From: a virus
Strand: one strand, 5' to 3'
Virus record (IMG/VR): IMGVR_UViG_3300010883_000198
Span: 1-33,882 of that record
Length of the DNA stretch: 33,882 nt
Positions 5,615 to 12,411 of the stretch are shown piece after piece. The first letter of the stretch is position 1. Each line of letters opens with the position of its first letter. The notes beneath the pieces were generated by a model. That model had not been told where the DNA came from. It worked only from the letters and a program-made list of their open reading frames with translations, and made no database searches. Made by a program: the position numbers and the translations under genes.

Positions 5615-5949
5615 CGGGACAACCGCAGTTCTTCGGTTTGGAGCCGGATGTGATACTTCAGGCTCGCAATAAGACCATCAAGGAGGCTTCTGGTGTCTCG
5701 AGCCGCCCGTTTGCGAGCATATTCGACAGTGGTCTCGGCTCGAATCTTGGCTCGATTGGCTTTTTCCTCGGCATCAAGACACGCCAGGAGGATCTCGTTG
5801 AAGGCAATGTCGGCCTCTCGAATCTCGTCCAGCACATTCCCAACCAGGGCCGTCGCCATCATCAACAACACCGCTCCCCGCTCCGGCAACACATCGCCGG
5901 TCCCTACCTCGTCCTGAATCTCTAAGATTAGGGCTCTAATTGTCGCCAT
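5611..5949 (-). CDS. hypothetical helical protein, 112 aa
   Basis: Not recognised by family. The ATG at 5949 has GGTGAG upstream and sits four bases after the previous stop; the longer start at 5982 would overlap that gene. The protein is almost all helix: MATIRALILEIQDEVG, an acidic middle (NVLDEIREADIAFNEILLA) and a basic second half (KANRAKIRAETTVEYARKRA), ending LKYHIRLQTEELRLSR. Coiled-coil proteins of this kind are frequent beside phage exonuclease and single-strand-binding genes. Residues around EILLACLD repeat a peptide of the HNH protein, from the repeated DNA unit A. Confidence 0.55.
   Translation of the reverse strand: MATIRALILEIQDEVGTGDVLPERGAVLLMMATALVGNVLDEIREADIAFNEILLACLDAEEKANRAKIRAETTVEYARKRAARDTRSLLDGLIASLKYHIRLQTEELRLSR
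5697..5800. repeat. shuffled repeat pair, copy 2 (unit B inverted, unit A direct)
   Basis: Partner of the repeat at 5402-5458: unit B appears as its reverse complement at 5697-5726 and unit A in direct orientation at 5773-5800. The order A-B in copy 1 becomes B(inverted)-A here, with 46 unrelated bases between, so this is not a simple duplication. Both units are read as protein in both genes, but unit B in opposite strands. Confidence 0.7.
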
Positions 5950-5953
5950 AAGC

Positions 5954-6667
5954 TCACCGAGCCGATATACTGGTCTCCGCATACACCCGCACGCCGGGCA
6001 CGGTCAGCGCACCTTTGAGACTGCGTGCCAGCCCGTTGAGCGCGACCTGATTCACGGTAATAAGTCCAGCCGCCACGCCGTGCGGATCCTGATCCGCCGC
6101 CGCGATGAGCGCCGGCAGGTCATCGACCTGGGCCTTCCAGACTTGGCGCTGGCTGATGCCGGCAATGGTCGGCAGATGCGGTGCCGCGACAACCGGCGCG
6201 ACGATGACCGGTGCCGCCAATAGCGCCTCGGCCATCCCTGCCTCGCCATCGGCTTCCAGTGCCACCGCCTCGGCCAGCCGGTCCTCACTGTCACGACGCC
6301 GCAGCTCGGCCTCGTCCTGACGGGCAGTGACGTGTGCCAGACGCTGTTGCTCGCTGGTCCAGTTCGCCATGCCCCGCTTGATAATCTGCTCGGCCAGAGC
6401 CAATGGTTCGTCCGCCAGCTTCCGCTGGGCGCCGGCTTCCTTCCAGGCTGCATGGGCCTTTTGGACGATGGGGCCGAACGCGGACTCGACCTTCCGCCGC
6501 ATGGCCTTGATCCCCTTCACAAAGTCAGCCGCAGTCATATAGGACGCAGCGTCTGTGACCGTCAGCGCCGCCGCATGGTCCGGCCAGGTCAGCGCCTCTG
6601 CCGTCACGATGTCTGGGGTGAGGCTTGCCTCGCCAGGGTCCGGCTGTGCGATAAACGGATTCAGCAT
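5954..6667 (-). CDS. coiled-coil phage recombination-associated protein, 237 aa
   Basis: The ATG at 6667 has a perfect AGGAGG ribosome site; a much longer open frame reaching 7126 only reads through the exonuclease gene in another frame. After a short N-terminal region, residues 40-120 are a long helix with the pattern FVKGIKAMRRKVESAFGPIV, AHAAWKEAGAQRKLADEPL and AEQIIKRGMANWTSEQQRLA, typical of a conserved but unassigned phage family found next to exonuclease and single-strand-binding genes. A low-complexity hinge of Ala, Pro and Val leads to a small C-terminal domain (AGISQRQVWKAQVDDLPALI). It probably works with the exonuclease and SSB-like protein upstream; the biochemical role is unknown. 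Confidence 0.65.
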   Translation of the reverse strand: MLNPFIAQPDPGEASLTPDIVTAEALTWPDHAAALTVTDAASYMTAADFVKGIKAMRRKVESAFGPIVQKAHAAWKEAGAQRKLADEPLALAEQIIKRGMANWTSEQQRLAHVTARQDEAELRRRDSEDRLAEAVALEADGEAGMAEALLAAPVIVAPVVAAPHLPTIAGISQRQVWKAQVDDLPALIAAADQDPHGVAAGLITVNQVALNGLARSLKGALTVPGVRVYAETSISAR

Positions 6668-7245
6668 TTGTTGACCTCCTTGAACCGCGCCAAGGTCAGC
6701 GCAGCCCGAAACACGCTCCGGTCGCTGCGGTCGGTGTAGGGGAGCAGGCGATAGATCCCGCTCCGCTGCAGCCAGAGCCCCCAGCGTTTCACCGGCTCGC
6801 CCGGCTCTCGAATGAGGTCCGCATACCCCGCGAGCTGGACACGGTGCCAGGGCTGTGGGGGGCCGGTCTTGATATCCAGAATGCACCGCTCGCCGTTGAT
6901 CGTGCCTTCCCGGTCGAGCGTCCCCGCGTAGCCCCGCACGCCGTCGTACAGCCTCTTCTCGATGTCCACCCAGTGTGCCCCAGACTCCAGCATGAATCTG
7001 GCGTAGGCGTCCAGGTAGGGCTTGATGGCCGGGTCGACCGTCTTGATGTCCAGAATGCCCTTGTCGAATAATTCTGTAGCGGTGTGGACATGCGTCCCCC
7101 GCACCGCAGAGTCCGCAGTGAACCAAGTGCCATCAATCAGTCCCACGGTCTTGAGCACGGTCGTCACGGACGGCAATGTCCGCTGTCCGAGACGATAGAT
7201 GTGCTGTGCCGCGTCGAACGTCAGCACCTGATCCACTGCGGTCAT
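6661..7245 (-). CDS. RecB/Cas4-like PD-(D/E)XK exonuclease, 194 aa
   Basis: The ATG at 7245 lies one base after the previous stop, and residues upstream of it in the open frame are not protein-like. Catalytic landmarks of the RecB-type exonuclease are in order: VRGTHVHTATELF (His54), IEKRLYD (Glu96), GYAGTLDREG (Asp111), CILDIKTG (Asp124, Lys126) and HRVQLAGYADLI (Gln137). No four-cysteine iron-sulphur site is seen, unlike Cas4. In phages such enzymes trim DNA ends for single-strand annealing recombination. Genes for an SSB-like protein before it and a coiled-coil protein after it complete a recombination module, although no annealase is recognised. Confidence 0.85.
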   Translation of the reverse strand: MTAVDQVLTFDAAQHIYRLGQRTLPSVTTVLKTVGLIDGTWFTADSAVRGTHVHTATELFDKGILDIKTVDPAIKPYLDAYARFMLESGAHWVDIEKRLYDGVRGYAGTLDREGTINGERCILDIKTGPPQPWHRVQLAGYADLIREPGEPVKRWGLWLQRSGIYRLLPYTDRSDRSVFRAALTLARFKEVNKC

Positions 7246-7246
7246 G

Positions 7247-7642
7247 CTAGAACGGGATGTCTTCGATGCTCGGTGTGTTATCTGTGGATTCGCTCGGATG
7301 TGGCGGCCCTGGCTGCGTCGTGGCGACCCCGTCGATTCGCACCCGCACACAGGGCACCAGCTTGCCCTGGAAATCAGTCATGTCCTTATAGAGCGAGATT
7401 TGATGACCCGCCCAGTTGTCGGTGTCTGGTTGTCCGGTGACATGAACGATTCGGCTGAAATTCGTCTTGTTCAACACCAATTTCTTGGTCGTGCCTCGAA
7501 AAGAGACAAAGGGCTTAATCTCCTTGTCAGCGCCTTGACCAATCTCACTCATTTCCACACCGGCAATGGTTAATATCGCGTCCTTGAGTTCGAGGTCTTC
7601 GGCTTTGATGGTGCTTGCTGGGAAGGCGTCTACTTCTCTCAT
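7247..7642 (-). CDS. SSB-like single-stranded DNA-binding protein, 131 aa
   Basis: AAGGAG precedes the ATG. The body is beta-rich with the order LKDAILTIAGVEMSEIG, KPFVSFRGTTKKLVLNKT, then a TDNWAGHQISLYKD segment and GKLVPCVRVRIDG, as in a common phage family encoded next to exonucleases. The last residues, SIEDIPF, copy the acidic tail of bacterial SSB proteins (DDIPF), which recruits partner enzymes. A disordered Pro/Ser/Thr stretch separates body and tail, also as in SSB. An OB fold is therefore likely but not proven. The gene sits between the regulator and the exonuclease. Confidence 0.7.
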   Translation of the reverse strand: MREVDAFPASTIKAEDLELKDAILTIAGVEMSEIGQGADKEIKPFVSFRGTTKKLVLNKTNFSRIVHVTGQPDTDNWAGHQISLYKDMTDFQGKLVPCVRVRIDGVATTQPGPPHPSESTDNTPSIEDIPF

Positions 7643-7659
7643 GGTTATGCTCCTTGTGG

Positions 7660-7893
7660 TTAGTGGGTCTCTGTATGAGTCGAGCCTGATGCCCCGGTCG
7701 GCGGAAAAATGTCGTGACGGGACACGCCCAGAATCGACGCGAGCCGAATCTGGATGTCGATCGGTGGCGTGACCGCGCCCTCTTCGATGCGGCTGATCTG
7801 TCTCTGCTTTAGCCCCACCAGTGAGCCGAGGTCGGTCTGGTTCAGCGTTCGAGCGACCCTCGAGGCCACCAATGCACTGCGTTTGTCGCCCAT
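7660..7893 (-). CDS. XRE/Cro-type helix-turn-helix regulator, 77 aa
   Basis: Residues 6-62 form a Cro/CI-like domain: SALVASRVARTLNQTDLG, then LVGLKQRQISRIEEGAVTPP and IDIQIRLASILGVSRHDIF. The end (GASGSTHTETH) is disordered and there is no CI-type oligomerisation or self-cleavage domain, so it is Cro-like in build. I chose the ATG at 7893; a GTG at 7920 is possible but would lie upstream of the transcription start predicted from the promoter at 7933-7904. A perfect palindrome overlaps the -10 element, so the protein probably represses its own promoter, and with it the whole replication operon that it heads. Confidence 0.75.
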   Translation of the reverse strand: MGDKRSALVASRVARTLNQTDLGSLVGLKQRQISRIEEGAVTPPIDIQIRLASILGVSRHDIFPPTGASGSTHTETH

Positions 7894-7898
7894 GCCAG

Positions 7899-7912
7899 GA
7901 CTAATCTTAGTC
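7899..7912. promoter_or_regulatory. candidate operator, perfect 6-2-6 palindrome
   Basis: GACTAATCTTAGTC is a perfect inverted repeat of GACTAA and TTAGTC with two bases between. It covers the -10 region of the promoter in front of the helix-turn-helix gene, the classic place for autorepression. A smaller dyad, GTCA-C-TGAC (7910-7918), overlaps its right edge. Binding by the adjacent regulator is inferred. Confidence 0.55.
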
Positions 7913-7933
7913 ACTGACACCGACGCATGTCAA
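7904..7933 (-). promoter_or_regulatory. sigma70-like promoter of the replication operon
   Basis: On the minus strand a perfect TTGACA (7933-7928) is followed after 18 bases by TAAGAT (7909-7904), four of six matches to TATAAT. Transcription would begin near 7897, only about four bases before the ATG at 7893, so the first gene would be nearly leaderless, as lambda cI is from its maintenance promoter. A run of nine G just upstream of TTGACA is unexplained. Confidence 0.55.
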
Positions 7934-8009
7934 CCCCCCCCCGGTGGTATGCAGGCACTGGCGGGACATCGCTGCCAGGGCAATACAGTATGTCTAGTCA
8001 GGCGTCCGG

Positions 8010-8321
8010 CTAGAGGCCGCCCACCCACAGGCCGATCCCGGCGCCCAGGCTTGACCCAAGGGCATAGGCGAGCCACCCACACCGGGGTGAATGCGAGGCG
8101 GACGAGGCATTGACATGCCACAGGCAGCCGATGGCAAAGGCTCCGACTATGACCCGAATGGTGTCACCGTGCGCCAGGCTTACCGTCTGGAAGCTCACGG
8201 CAGCCACCAGCACGGCCCCACGACAGGACAGGACGACATACGGCATCCACGTCCCGAGACGCACAGCGCGACAGCGATGCCGGACGCGATTACTGGCGTA
8301 CAGACACAACGGGAGCAGCAT
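8010..8321 (-). CDS. putative small membrane protein, 103 aa
   Basis: Not recognised. The second part is strongly hydrophobic with three likely spans: MPYVVLSCRGAVLVAAVSF, TIRVIVGAFAIGCLW and WLAYALGSSLGAGIGLWVGG. The glycine-rich last span suggests tight helix packing. The start is uncertain: the ATG at 8321 gives a basic, cysteine-containing lead, and an internal ATG at 8246 would give a 78-residue protein beginning at the first span. No good ribosome site is seen for either. It lies alone between the DUF1599 gene and the regulator promoter, in the same orientation as both. A real gene is more likely than chance, but not certain. Confidence 0.45.
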   Translation of the reverse strand: MLLPLCLYASNRVRHRCRAVRLGTWMPYVVLSCRGAVLVAAVSFQTVSLAHGDTIRVIVGAFAIGCLWHVNASSASHSPRCGWLAYALGSSLGAGIGLWVGGL

Positions 8322-8348
8322 ATCTGGCTGGCGGCGCAGGCATACGGG

Positions 8349-8639
8349 TCACTCTTCCAGGAGAATGATGGCGAGCAGCGAGTAGATGGCGTTATCCACC
8401 AGAGAGTCTCTCAGGCTCTCATTCTGAGGAGTTTTCCCCTTCGACAACTCCTCGATACGGCTCCATTTATCGGTCATCCGCGTGAGCACACCGCGCCACG
8501 GTTCCACTCCCACCCGCGCAGCACGGCGGAAGTTATAGAGCGGATCGTCGTCAGGTGCATAGTCGTGGTTTTTGCGGGAGTGCAAGGACGCGATCTCTTC
8601 GAGCAGGGCATAGAATCGTGGGTCACCGTGGTGCGTCAT
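8349..8639 (-). CDS. nucleotide-modification-associated (DUF1599-like) protein, 96 aa
   Basis: The ATG at 8639 overlaps the previous stop (ATGA). The pattern HSRKNHDYAPDDDPLYNF, GVEPWRGVLTRMTDKWSRIEEL and NESLRDSLVDNAIYSLLAIILL matches the DUF1599/PF07659 family, called nucleotide modification associated domain 1, seen in phages near enzymes that alter bases or nucleotides. The conserved D-Y-A, N-F, R-x-x-D-K and D-x-x-x-D residues are all present. The exact reaction is not established for the family. The upstream partner is a metallophosphoesterase, so both may act on nucleotides or modified DNA. Confidence 0.7.
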   Translation of the reverse strand: MTHHGDPRFYALLEEIASLHSRKNHDYAPDDDPLYNFRRAARVGVEPWRGVLTRMTDKWSRIEELSKGKTPQNESLRDSLVDNAIYSLLAIILLEE

Positions 8640-10057
8640 ATGTCCGCCACTACTGCTTCGGCCGTCTCTAGCGCCTCGACCGCCCCCATATCGTGCGTGA
8701 ATTTGTAGATCTTGGCTTTCGGTGCCTGATCTAGCTTGATAGGATACTCCCATGATTTGCCGTGCGCTGGGTGGAAACCGATCAGTTTTTGGGTCGGCTT
8801 GATCGGTTTGAACAGTTTGCCAACAGCATAGCTGTCGTACCCAGGGAAGCACCCGTTGACGATGGCCGTGTCGAGCTCCATCGGTCTATGGAGATGCCCT
8901 AGTATCCAGTAGTCATAGTGATCGCCGACCATCCGCAGTAGTTCCTGATACCCGCCAGATGCTCGATTGATGGAATATGCTGGAAGCCCCATCGTGGCCG
9001 GAGGCAGCTCCATGCCATGACTCAGCAGGATCTTGTGCTTCGCCACGTCGAGCACGGTAAATATGGCTTTTGGGATCTCGATGCGGATCTTCCTGTTGCC
9101 CCGCAGCCGCGCCGCTATGATGTTATTAAACAGGTAATCGAAATTACGGTAATACTGCTGACTTTCGGGCTTGCCCTTCGCCGTCCGGCCGTGATTGCCG
9201 CTGATCCCGACATAGCGAAGACGCTTAAAGCGCGTCGAGAGCCGTTGCAGGAATACAGCCACCGCCGTGGCCCCGATGAACACCTGGTCGATGATATGCT
9301 GTGCTCCGTATTTGGCGAGTTCGTCATGGATGAGGCCAGAGACATTGTCCCCGAGTGACGCGACCACCAGTTCAGGATAGTCGCTGGCCTGATGCGAGAA
9401 CAGAATATCAACGACCCGGCGTTCAAGATGCTCGAGTCGGTCCTGGAAAATGTCGAAATTGTATGCATTGATCCCGTTCGTTTCCGACAGAGAGACGATC
9501 TGGCCTATGTGCAGGTCGCCAAACGCGAGCAGCGGCGTCTCGACGGTCTTGCGTTTCGTATGAGACAGGATCGCTGGCGCCTTCTGGAGCTCCACGGGGA
9601 TAGACGGCAGCGATCCGATCGACGTCTCAAAGAGCGTGATAAGGCGCTCTTCGGCGGCGCTCTCCTTGATCTTCGCCTCATATAGCTTGCGATACCGGGA
9701 CACGGCTTCAAGGGCGCGCTGCAACCGGACATCACTGGACGGTGTCCGCTCGCCAGGCGTGGGGATCGTGCTCACGTTGCGATGGCACGACTGGCAGACA
9801 CTTGATCGATGGTCCTTCATTGCGCCACACTCGCAATGGCTGACCGGGCGCTTCGGCCGACAGTTCACGCACGCCCGTGATCGCTTCTGAATGACCGCCC
9901 CGCATCTACAGAGCCCCTGTCCTGGGGTCAGTGTCTGCGACCGCGTCCATATGTCCAGGCAGATGGCACACCCAGGTCTCGGCTTGGATCCCCCCCGAAA
10001 TCGAGGATGAGTCTTGCATCGCATACCGTGACCAGCGCCCTGTATGGTCTCGCCCAC
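8636..10057 (-). CDS. calcineurin-like metallophosphoesterase with N-terminal Cys-rich region, 473 aa
   Basis: The five metal-binding motifs of the family are visible in order: GDLHIG (Asp181, His183), SLGDNVSG (Asp237, Asn238), SGNHGR (Asn288, His289), LLSHG (His347) and GHLHRP (His388, His390). They resemble Mre11/SbcD-like nucleases or related phosphodiesterases. Before them, residues 14-91 hold six cysteine pairs (CAIC, CRC, CVNC, CEC, CQSC and a Cys-x2-His), enough for two or three small zinc ribbons, and a helical linker joins the two parts. The GTG start at 10057 has GGAGGCGAG upstream; an ATG at 10024 has no ribosome site. DNA end processing is a reasonable guess, not shown. Confidence 0.8.
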   Translation of the reverse strand: MGETIQGAGHGMRCKTHPRFRGGSKPRPGCAICLDIWTRSQTLTPGQGLCRCGAVIQKRSRACVNCRPKRPVSHCECGAMKDHRSSVCQSCHRNVSTIPTPGERTPSSDVRLQRALEAVSRYRKLYEAKIKESAAEERLITLFETSIGSLPSIPVELQKAPAILSHTKRKTVETPLLAFGDLHIGQIVSLSETNGINAYNFDIFQDRLEHLERRVVDILFSHQASDYPELVVASLGDNVSGLIHDELAKYGAQHIIDQVFIGATAVAVFLQRLSTRFKRLRYVGISGNHGRTAKGKPESQQYYRNFDYLFNNIIAARLRGNRKIRIEIPKAIFTVLDVAKHKILLSHGMELPPATMGLPAYSINRASGGYQELLRMVGDHYDYWILGHLHRPMELDTAIVNGCFPGYDSYAVGKLFKPIKPTQKLIGFHPAHGKSWEYPIKLDQAPKAKIYKFTHDMGAVEALETAEAVVADI

Positions 10058-10096
10058 AGGCTCGCCTCCGTCCCCCTCCCCTCGCTATTGCGGTCA

Positions 10097-10519
10097 TCAC
10101 ACGCGCCGAATACCCAGGATGGCCCCGATGGGATAGCCACGAATGGACACCTTGTTGCCCTGGTTGCCGCCCAGGATGCGGATCGATCCAGAGTCGCTGT
10201 CCCACCCGGCAAAGAACCCGACATGTCCGGCGGTGGGAGAATTGCCACGCTGGAGCACAGCGATGTCAGAGCCGGGGCGGGCCTGGTCTGTCCCCACAGC
10301 CACGCCGACATCGAGCCAACTCCTGGCCGCGGCGGACTTACTACGCGGACGGCGCAACTCCCAGCAGATGCCGTTGACGAAGCTCGAGCACCACGGCACC
10401 TCGTCGTCGGTCTCCCCGATCGTACAGGTCGAGTGCCACCAGCGGATGAGCGGATGGTCTCGATCGCCAGGGATCTCAGCGATGCCCAGGTAGCGTTGGG
10501 CAAGGTCAAAGGGTGTCAC
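10097..10519 (-). CDS. endolysin, TIGR02594/NlpC-P60-CHAP-like, 140 aa
   Basis: The single domain has the order LGIAEIPG, DEVPWCSSFVNGICWELRR with catalytic Cys44, a GSDIAVLQRG strand, GHVGFFAGW with His99, ILGGNQGNKVSI with Asn119 and a closing strand ILGIRRV. These are the hallmarks of the TIGR02594 family of phage cysteine peptidases that cut cell-wall peptides. There is no signal peptide, so export should need a holin. The GTG start overlaps the stop of the preceding gene (GTGA). A wall-binding domain is absent, as is usual for phages of Gram-negative hosts. Confidence 0.85.
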   Translation of the reverse strand: MTPFDLAQRYLGIAEIPGDRDHPLIRWWHSTCTIGETDDEVPWCSSFVNGICWELRRPRSKSAAARSWLDVGVAVGTDQARPGSDIAVLQRGNSPTAGHVGFFAGWDSDSGSIRILGGNQGNKVSIRGYPIGAILGIRRV

Positions 10520-10863
10520 GCGTCTCGCTTGGCCTGAATGTCCGCGATGACCGCCTCAAGTGCGGCGTGGGCATTCCGCAGCGCGACCTCTGCGTCCATG
10601 ACAGCCCCGACAGCCTCACGCACTTGCACATCAGACACCAAGTCCGTCGCCGTAGCCTCTTCGCCCACGACGAGCAGATTGCCGACCAGGTCGATGGCCT
10701 TCTGTCGCTTGGTCGCACCGGGCATCCCTGTGGCGACATCCTCTATGATGACGACCGACTGCGAGACCGCCTTGAGGATGACCCCGACCGGGCCGCCGAT
10801 GAGTGGCACGAATGGTAGCAAATTCTTCAAGACACCGCCGATCTTACCCCACGGAATACCCAT
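10516..10863 (-). CDS. hypothetical protein beside the endolysin, possible holin-related, 115 aa
   Basis: GGAGG lies eight bases before the ATG. The first 40 residues are amphipathic to hydrophobic and rich in Gly and Pro (VLKNLLPFVPLIGGPVGVIL), and the remainder is a long alternating helix (VREAVGAVMDAEVALRNAHA) with no clear membrane span. It immediately precedes, and is coupled to, the endolysin gene, the usual place for a holin or a lysis regulator, yet the hydrophobic part is short for a holin. The function therefore stays open. Confidence 0.6.
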   Translation of the reverse strand: MGIPWGKIGGVLKNLLPFVPLIGGPVGVILKAVSQSVVIIEDVATGMPGATKRQKAIDLVGNLLVVGEEATATDLVSDVQVREAVGAVMDAEVALRNAHAALEAVIADIQAKRDA

Positions 10864-10878
10864 GTCGTATACCTCCGG

Positions 10879-12207
10879 TTACAACTCGTAGACGGCCGCC
10901 TTCCATTCCCCAAACGCCTCGGAGTCGATGACGCGAGGCGTCTGATTGTCCTTCCACCGCATCGTGTACTCCCTCGGCTCTCGCAGTGACACGCCAATCC
11001 ATTGATCGCCATCGCGTCGGCCATACACCCTCACGGGTCCATCCCAGTCATCACTCGCGTCTTCGGTCGGTGGGAATGACCCGTCCGCGACAGGAGAACA
11101 CTCCCAGTGGCCGTTGCATCCCATCCCAGGAACGCCCAGCGGGATAGCATCCAGGCCACGGCTCCACGCCTTGAGGCAAGCGACTGTGTCTGGATGGTCG
11201 AGCTTGCACCACAACAGCTCGCGGGCATGAAACGTCGAGATAGCGACATGCTTCAGCCGGTTCATGGCCCCCAAACAGAACGCCGTGGCCGTGCTGCGTT
11301 CTCGCTCGTGTCCCATGTTAAACGGCTCGTCGTCATAGACGGGGTGATTGTCCCACGCATCGGCATCGCCTTCGATGAGCCTTTTCACTGCAGCGAAGTG
11401 GTTCCACCCTTTTTTTCGACTGAGGTGGTACGAGAACGTGTTCGCTGGCGGTGCAGCGAATGCGTGGTGGTCCTCGTCCTGCGCGCCCAGGTCCAAGGGG
11501 GTGTCGTCGGACAGCAGTTCCCTGGCGTGGTCTCCCAGATCCACGACCACCTGGCTGTTGACGCCAAAGCCGATCTGATGCGGCTCGTTGGCGATCTGGA
11601 AGAAGACGTTGCGTTGGTCACGCAGTGTCCCGACCGTCTGATCGAGATAGGCGTGCATCCGCTGTATCACATCAGCATGGCCCGTCACGACATCTCCACG
11701 CCGCTCCCAGTCTGGCTCTGCCCCGCAGGACTCCACCCCCCCAAAGAGGCAGACATGCCAATACAGCCCGTGCGATTCCAGCCACTCAGCGAACGGAACG
11801 AGGGATGGGTAGAACATGGGATCAGCAAAGCTGTTCGCTAGTCCTTTTGACTGCCAGTAGTCACCGCCCAGGTTGAGCAGGGGCCTCACGCTGTTAATCT
11901 TGCCGTGGCGCTTCAAACGCTCGATGGTGATGTCCATCTCGGCCTGCCGCCCCTGGAGCCAGAGGGAGAAGCCCGCCATCAGGGTGGCCTCACGTCCGTC
12001 CCACTCGCCCGCCTCGGTCTGGAGGAAGCGATGACCTGGGCTCACACGAAGACGTGGCAACCCCTGCTGGGGCGGCGGCGTGGGCAGTGGCATCAAGTGC
12101 TTGTTCGTCGCCCAGACAGGATGCCCATCGTGATACTGGACGAGGTTCCCGTCGTCTTGGACGGACAACACATTACGCCCACTGACGCTCCTGATTTCGC
12201 GTGTCAC
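10879..12207 (-). CDS. glycoside-hydrolase-like protein (clan GH-A fold) with N-terminal GNA-lectin motif, 442 aa
   Basis: Residues 17-25 match the mannose-binding motif of bulb-type (GNA) lectins, Q-x-D-x-N-x-V-x-Y, followed by the typical HPVWATN; only one of the usual three subdomains is present. A proline-rich link (residues 40-50) leads to a TIM-barrel-like part: FLQTEAGEWDGREATLMAGF, SVRPLLNLGGDYW, GLYWHVCLFGG, then FFQIANEPH (Glu208, expected acid/base) and VYDDEPFN (Glu294, expected nucleophile), the two-glutamate plan of clan GH-A enzymes such as GH5 cellulases and mannanases. The GTG start overlaps the preceding stop. It lies among lysis genes and has no signal peptide. It may degrade host or environmental polysaccharide; the substrate is unknown. 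Confidence 0.65.
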   Translation of the reverse strand: MTREIRSVSGRNVLSVQDDGNLVQYHDGHPVWATNKHLMPLPTPPPQQGLPRLRVSPGHRFLQTEAGEWDGREATLMAGFSLWLQGRQAEMDITIERLKRHGKINSVRPLLNLGGDYWQSKGLANSFADPMFYPSLVPFAEWLESHGLYWHVCLFGGVESCGAEPDWERRGDVVTGHADVIQRMHAYLDQTVGTLRDQRNVFFQIANEPHQIGFGVNSQVVVDLGDHARELLSDDTPLDLGAQDEDHHAFAAPPANTFSYHLSRKKGWNHFAAVKRLIEGDADAWDNHPVYDDEPFNMGHERERSTATAFCLGAMNRLKHVAISTFHARELLWCKLDHPDTVACLKAWSRGLDAIPLGVPGMGCNGHWECSPVADGSFPPTEDASDDWDGPVRVYGRRDGDQWIGVSLREPREYTMRWKDNQTPRVIDSEAFGEWKAAVYEL

Positions 12208-12404
12208 TGTGTGTCCTCAGTCGCAGCAGTCAGTCCCATTGAGGTCAGGGCCGCGAGGATGCCCTGCATCGCCGGTTGCCACACCCACGCACCGAACTCG
12301 GACCAGGAACTGGGCGGGGATTGATATGCGACGAGGCCGGTGAAGACGGAGATCAAGAAGAACCCCGCGCCGCGCACGACATGGCGACGTAGCGGCTGCG
12401 TCAT
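12204..12404 (-). CDS. candidate holin, two membrane spans, 66 aa
   Basis: The ATG at 12404 follows the previous stop by seven bases; a longer frame to 12449 overlaps the upstream gene. After a basic N-terminus (MTQPLRRHVVRG) comes a first span GAGFFLISVFTGLVAY, a polar loop PPSSWSEFGAW and a second span WQPAMQGILAALTSMGLTAA, then a short acidic tail. Size, two spans, charged ends and a place in the lysis cassette fit a class II type holin. A plain membrane accessory protein is the alternative. Confidence 0.55.
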   Translation of the reverse strand: MTQPLRRHVVRGAGFFLISVFTGLVAYQSPPSSWSEFGAWVWQPAMQGILAALTSMGLTAATEDTQ

Positions 12405-12411
12405 GGCGGTG

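Noticed and set aside
6668-7126. N-terminal extension of the coiled-coil gene
   Set aside because: The extension reads the exonuclease gene in another frame; the AGGAGG site fixes the true start at 6667.
8091-8708. 205-residue plus-strand open frame
   Set aside because: It overlaps the DUF1599 gene and the membrane-protein frame on the minus strand and has an antisense-like composition.
11107-11841. 244-residue plus-strand open frame opposite the glycosidase
   Set aside because: It has no recognisable motif and lies entirely within a gene with lectin and catalytic signatures.
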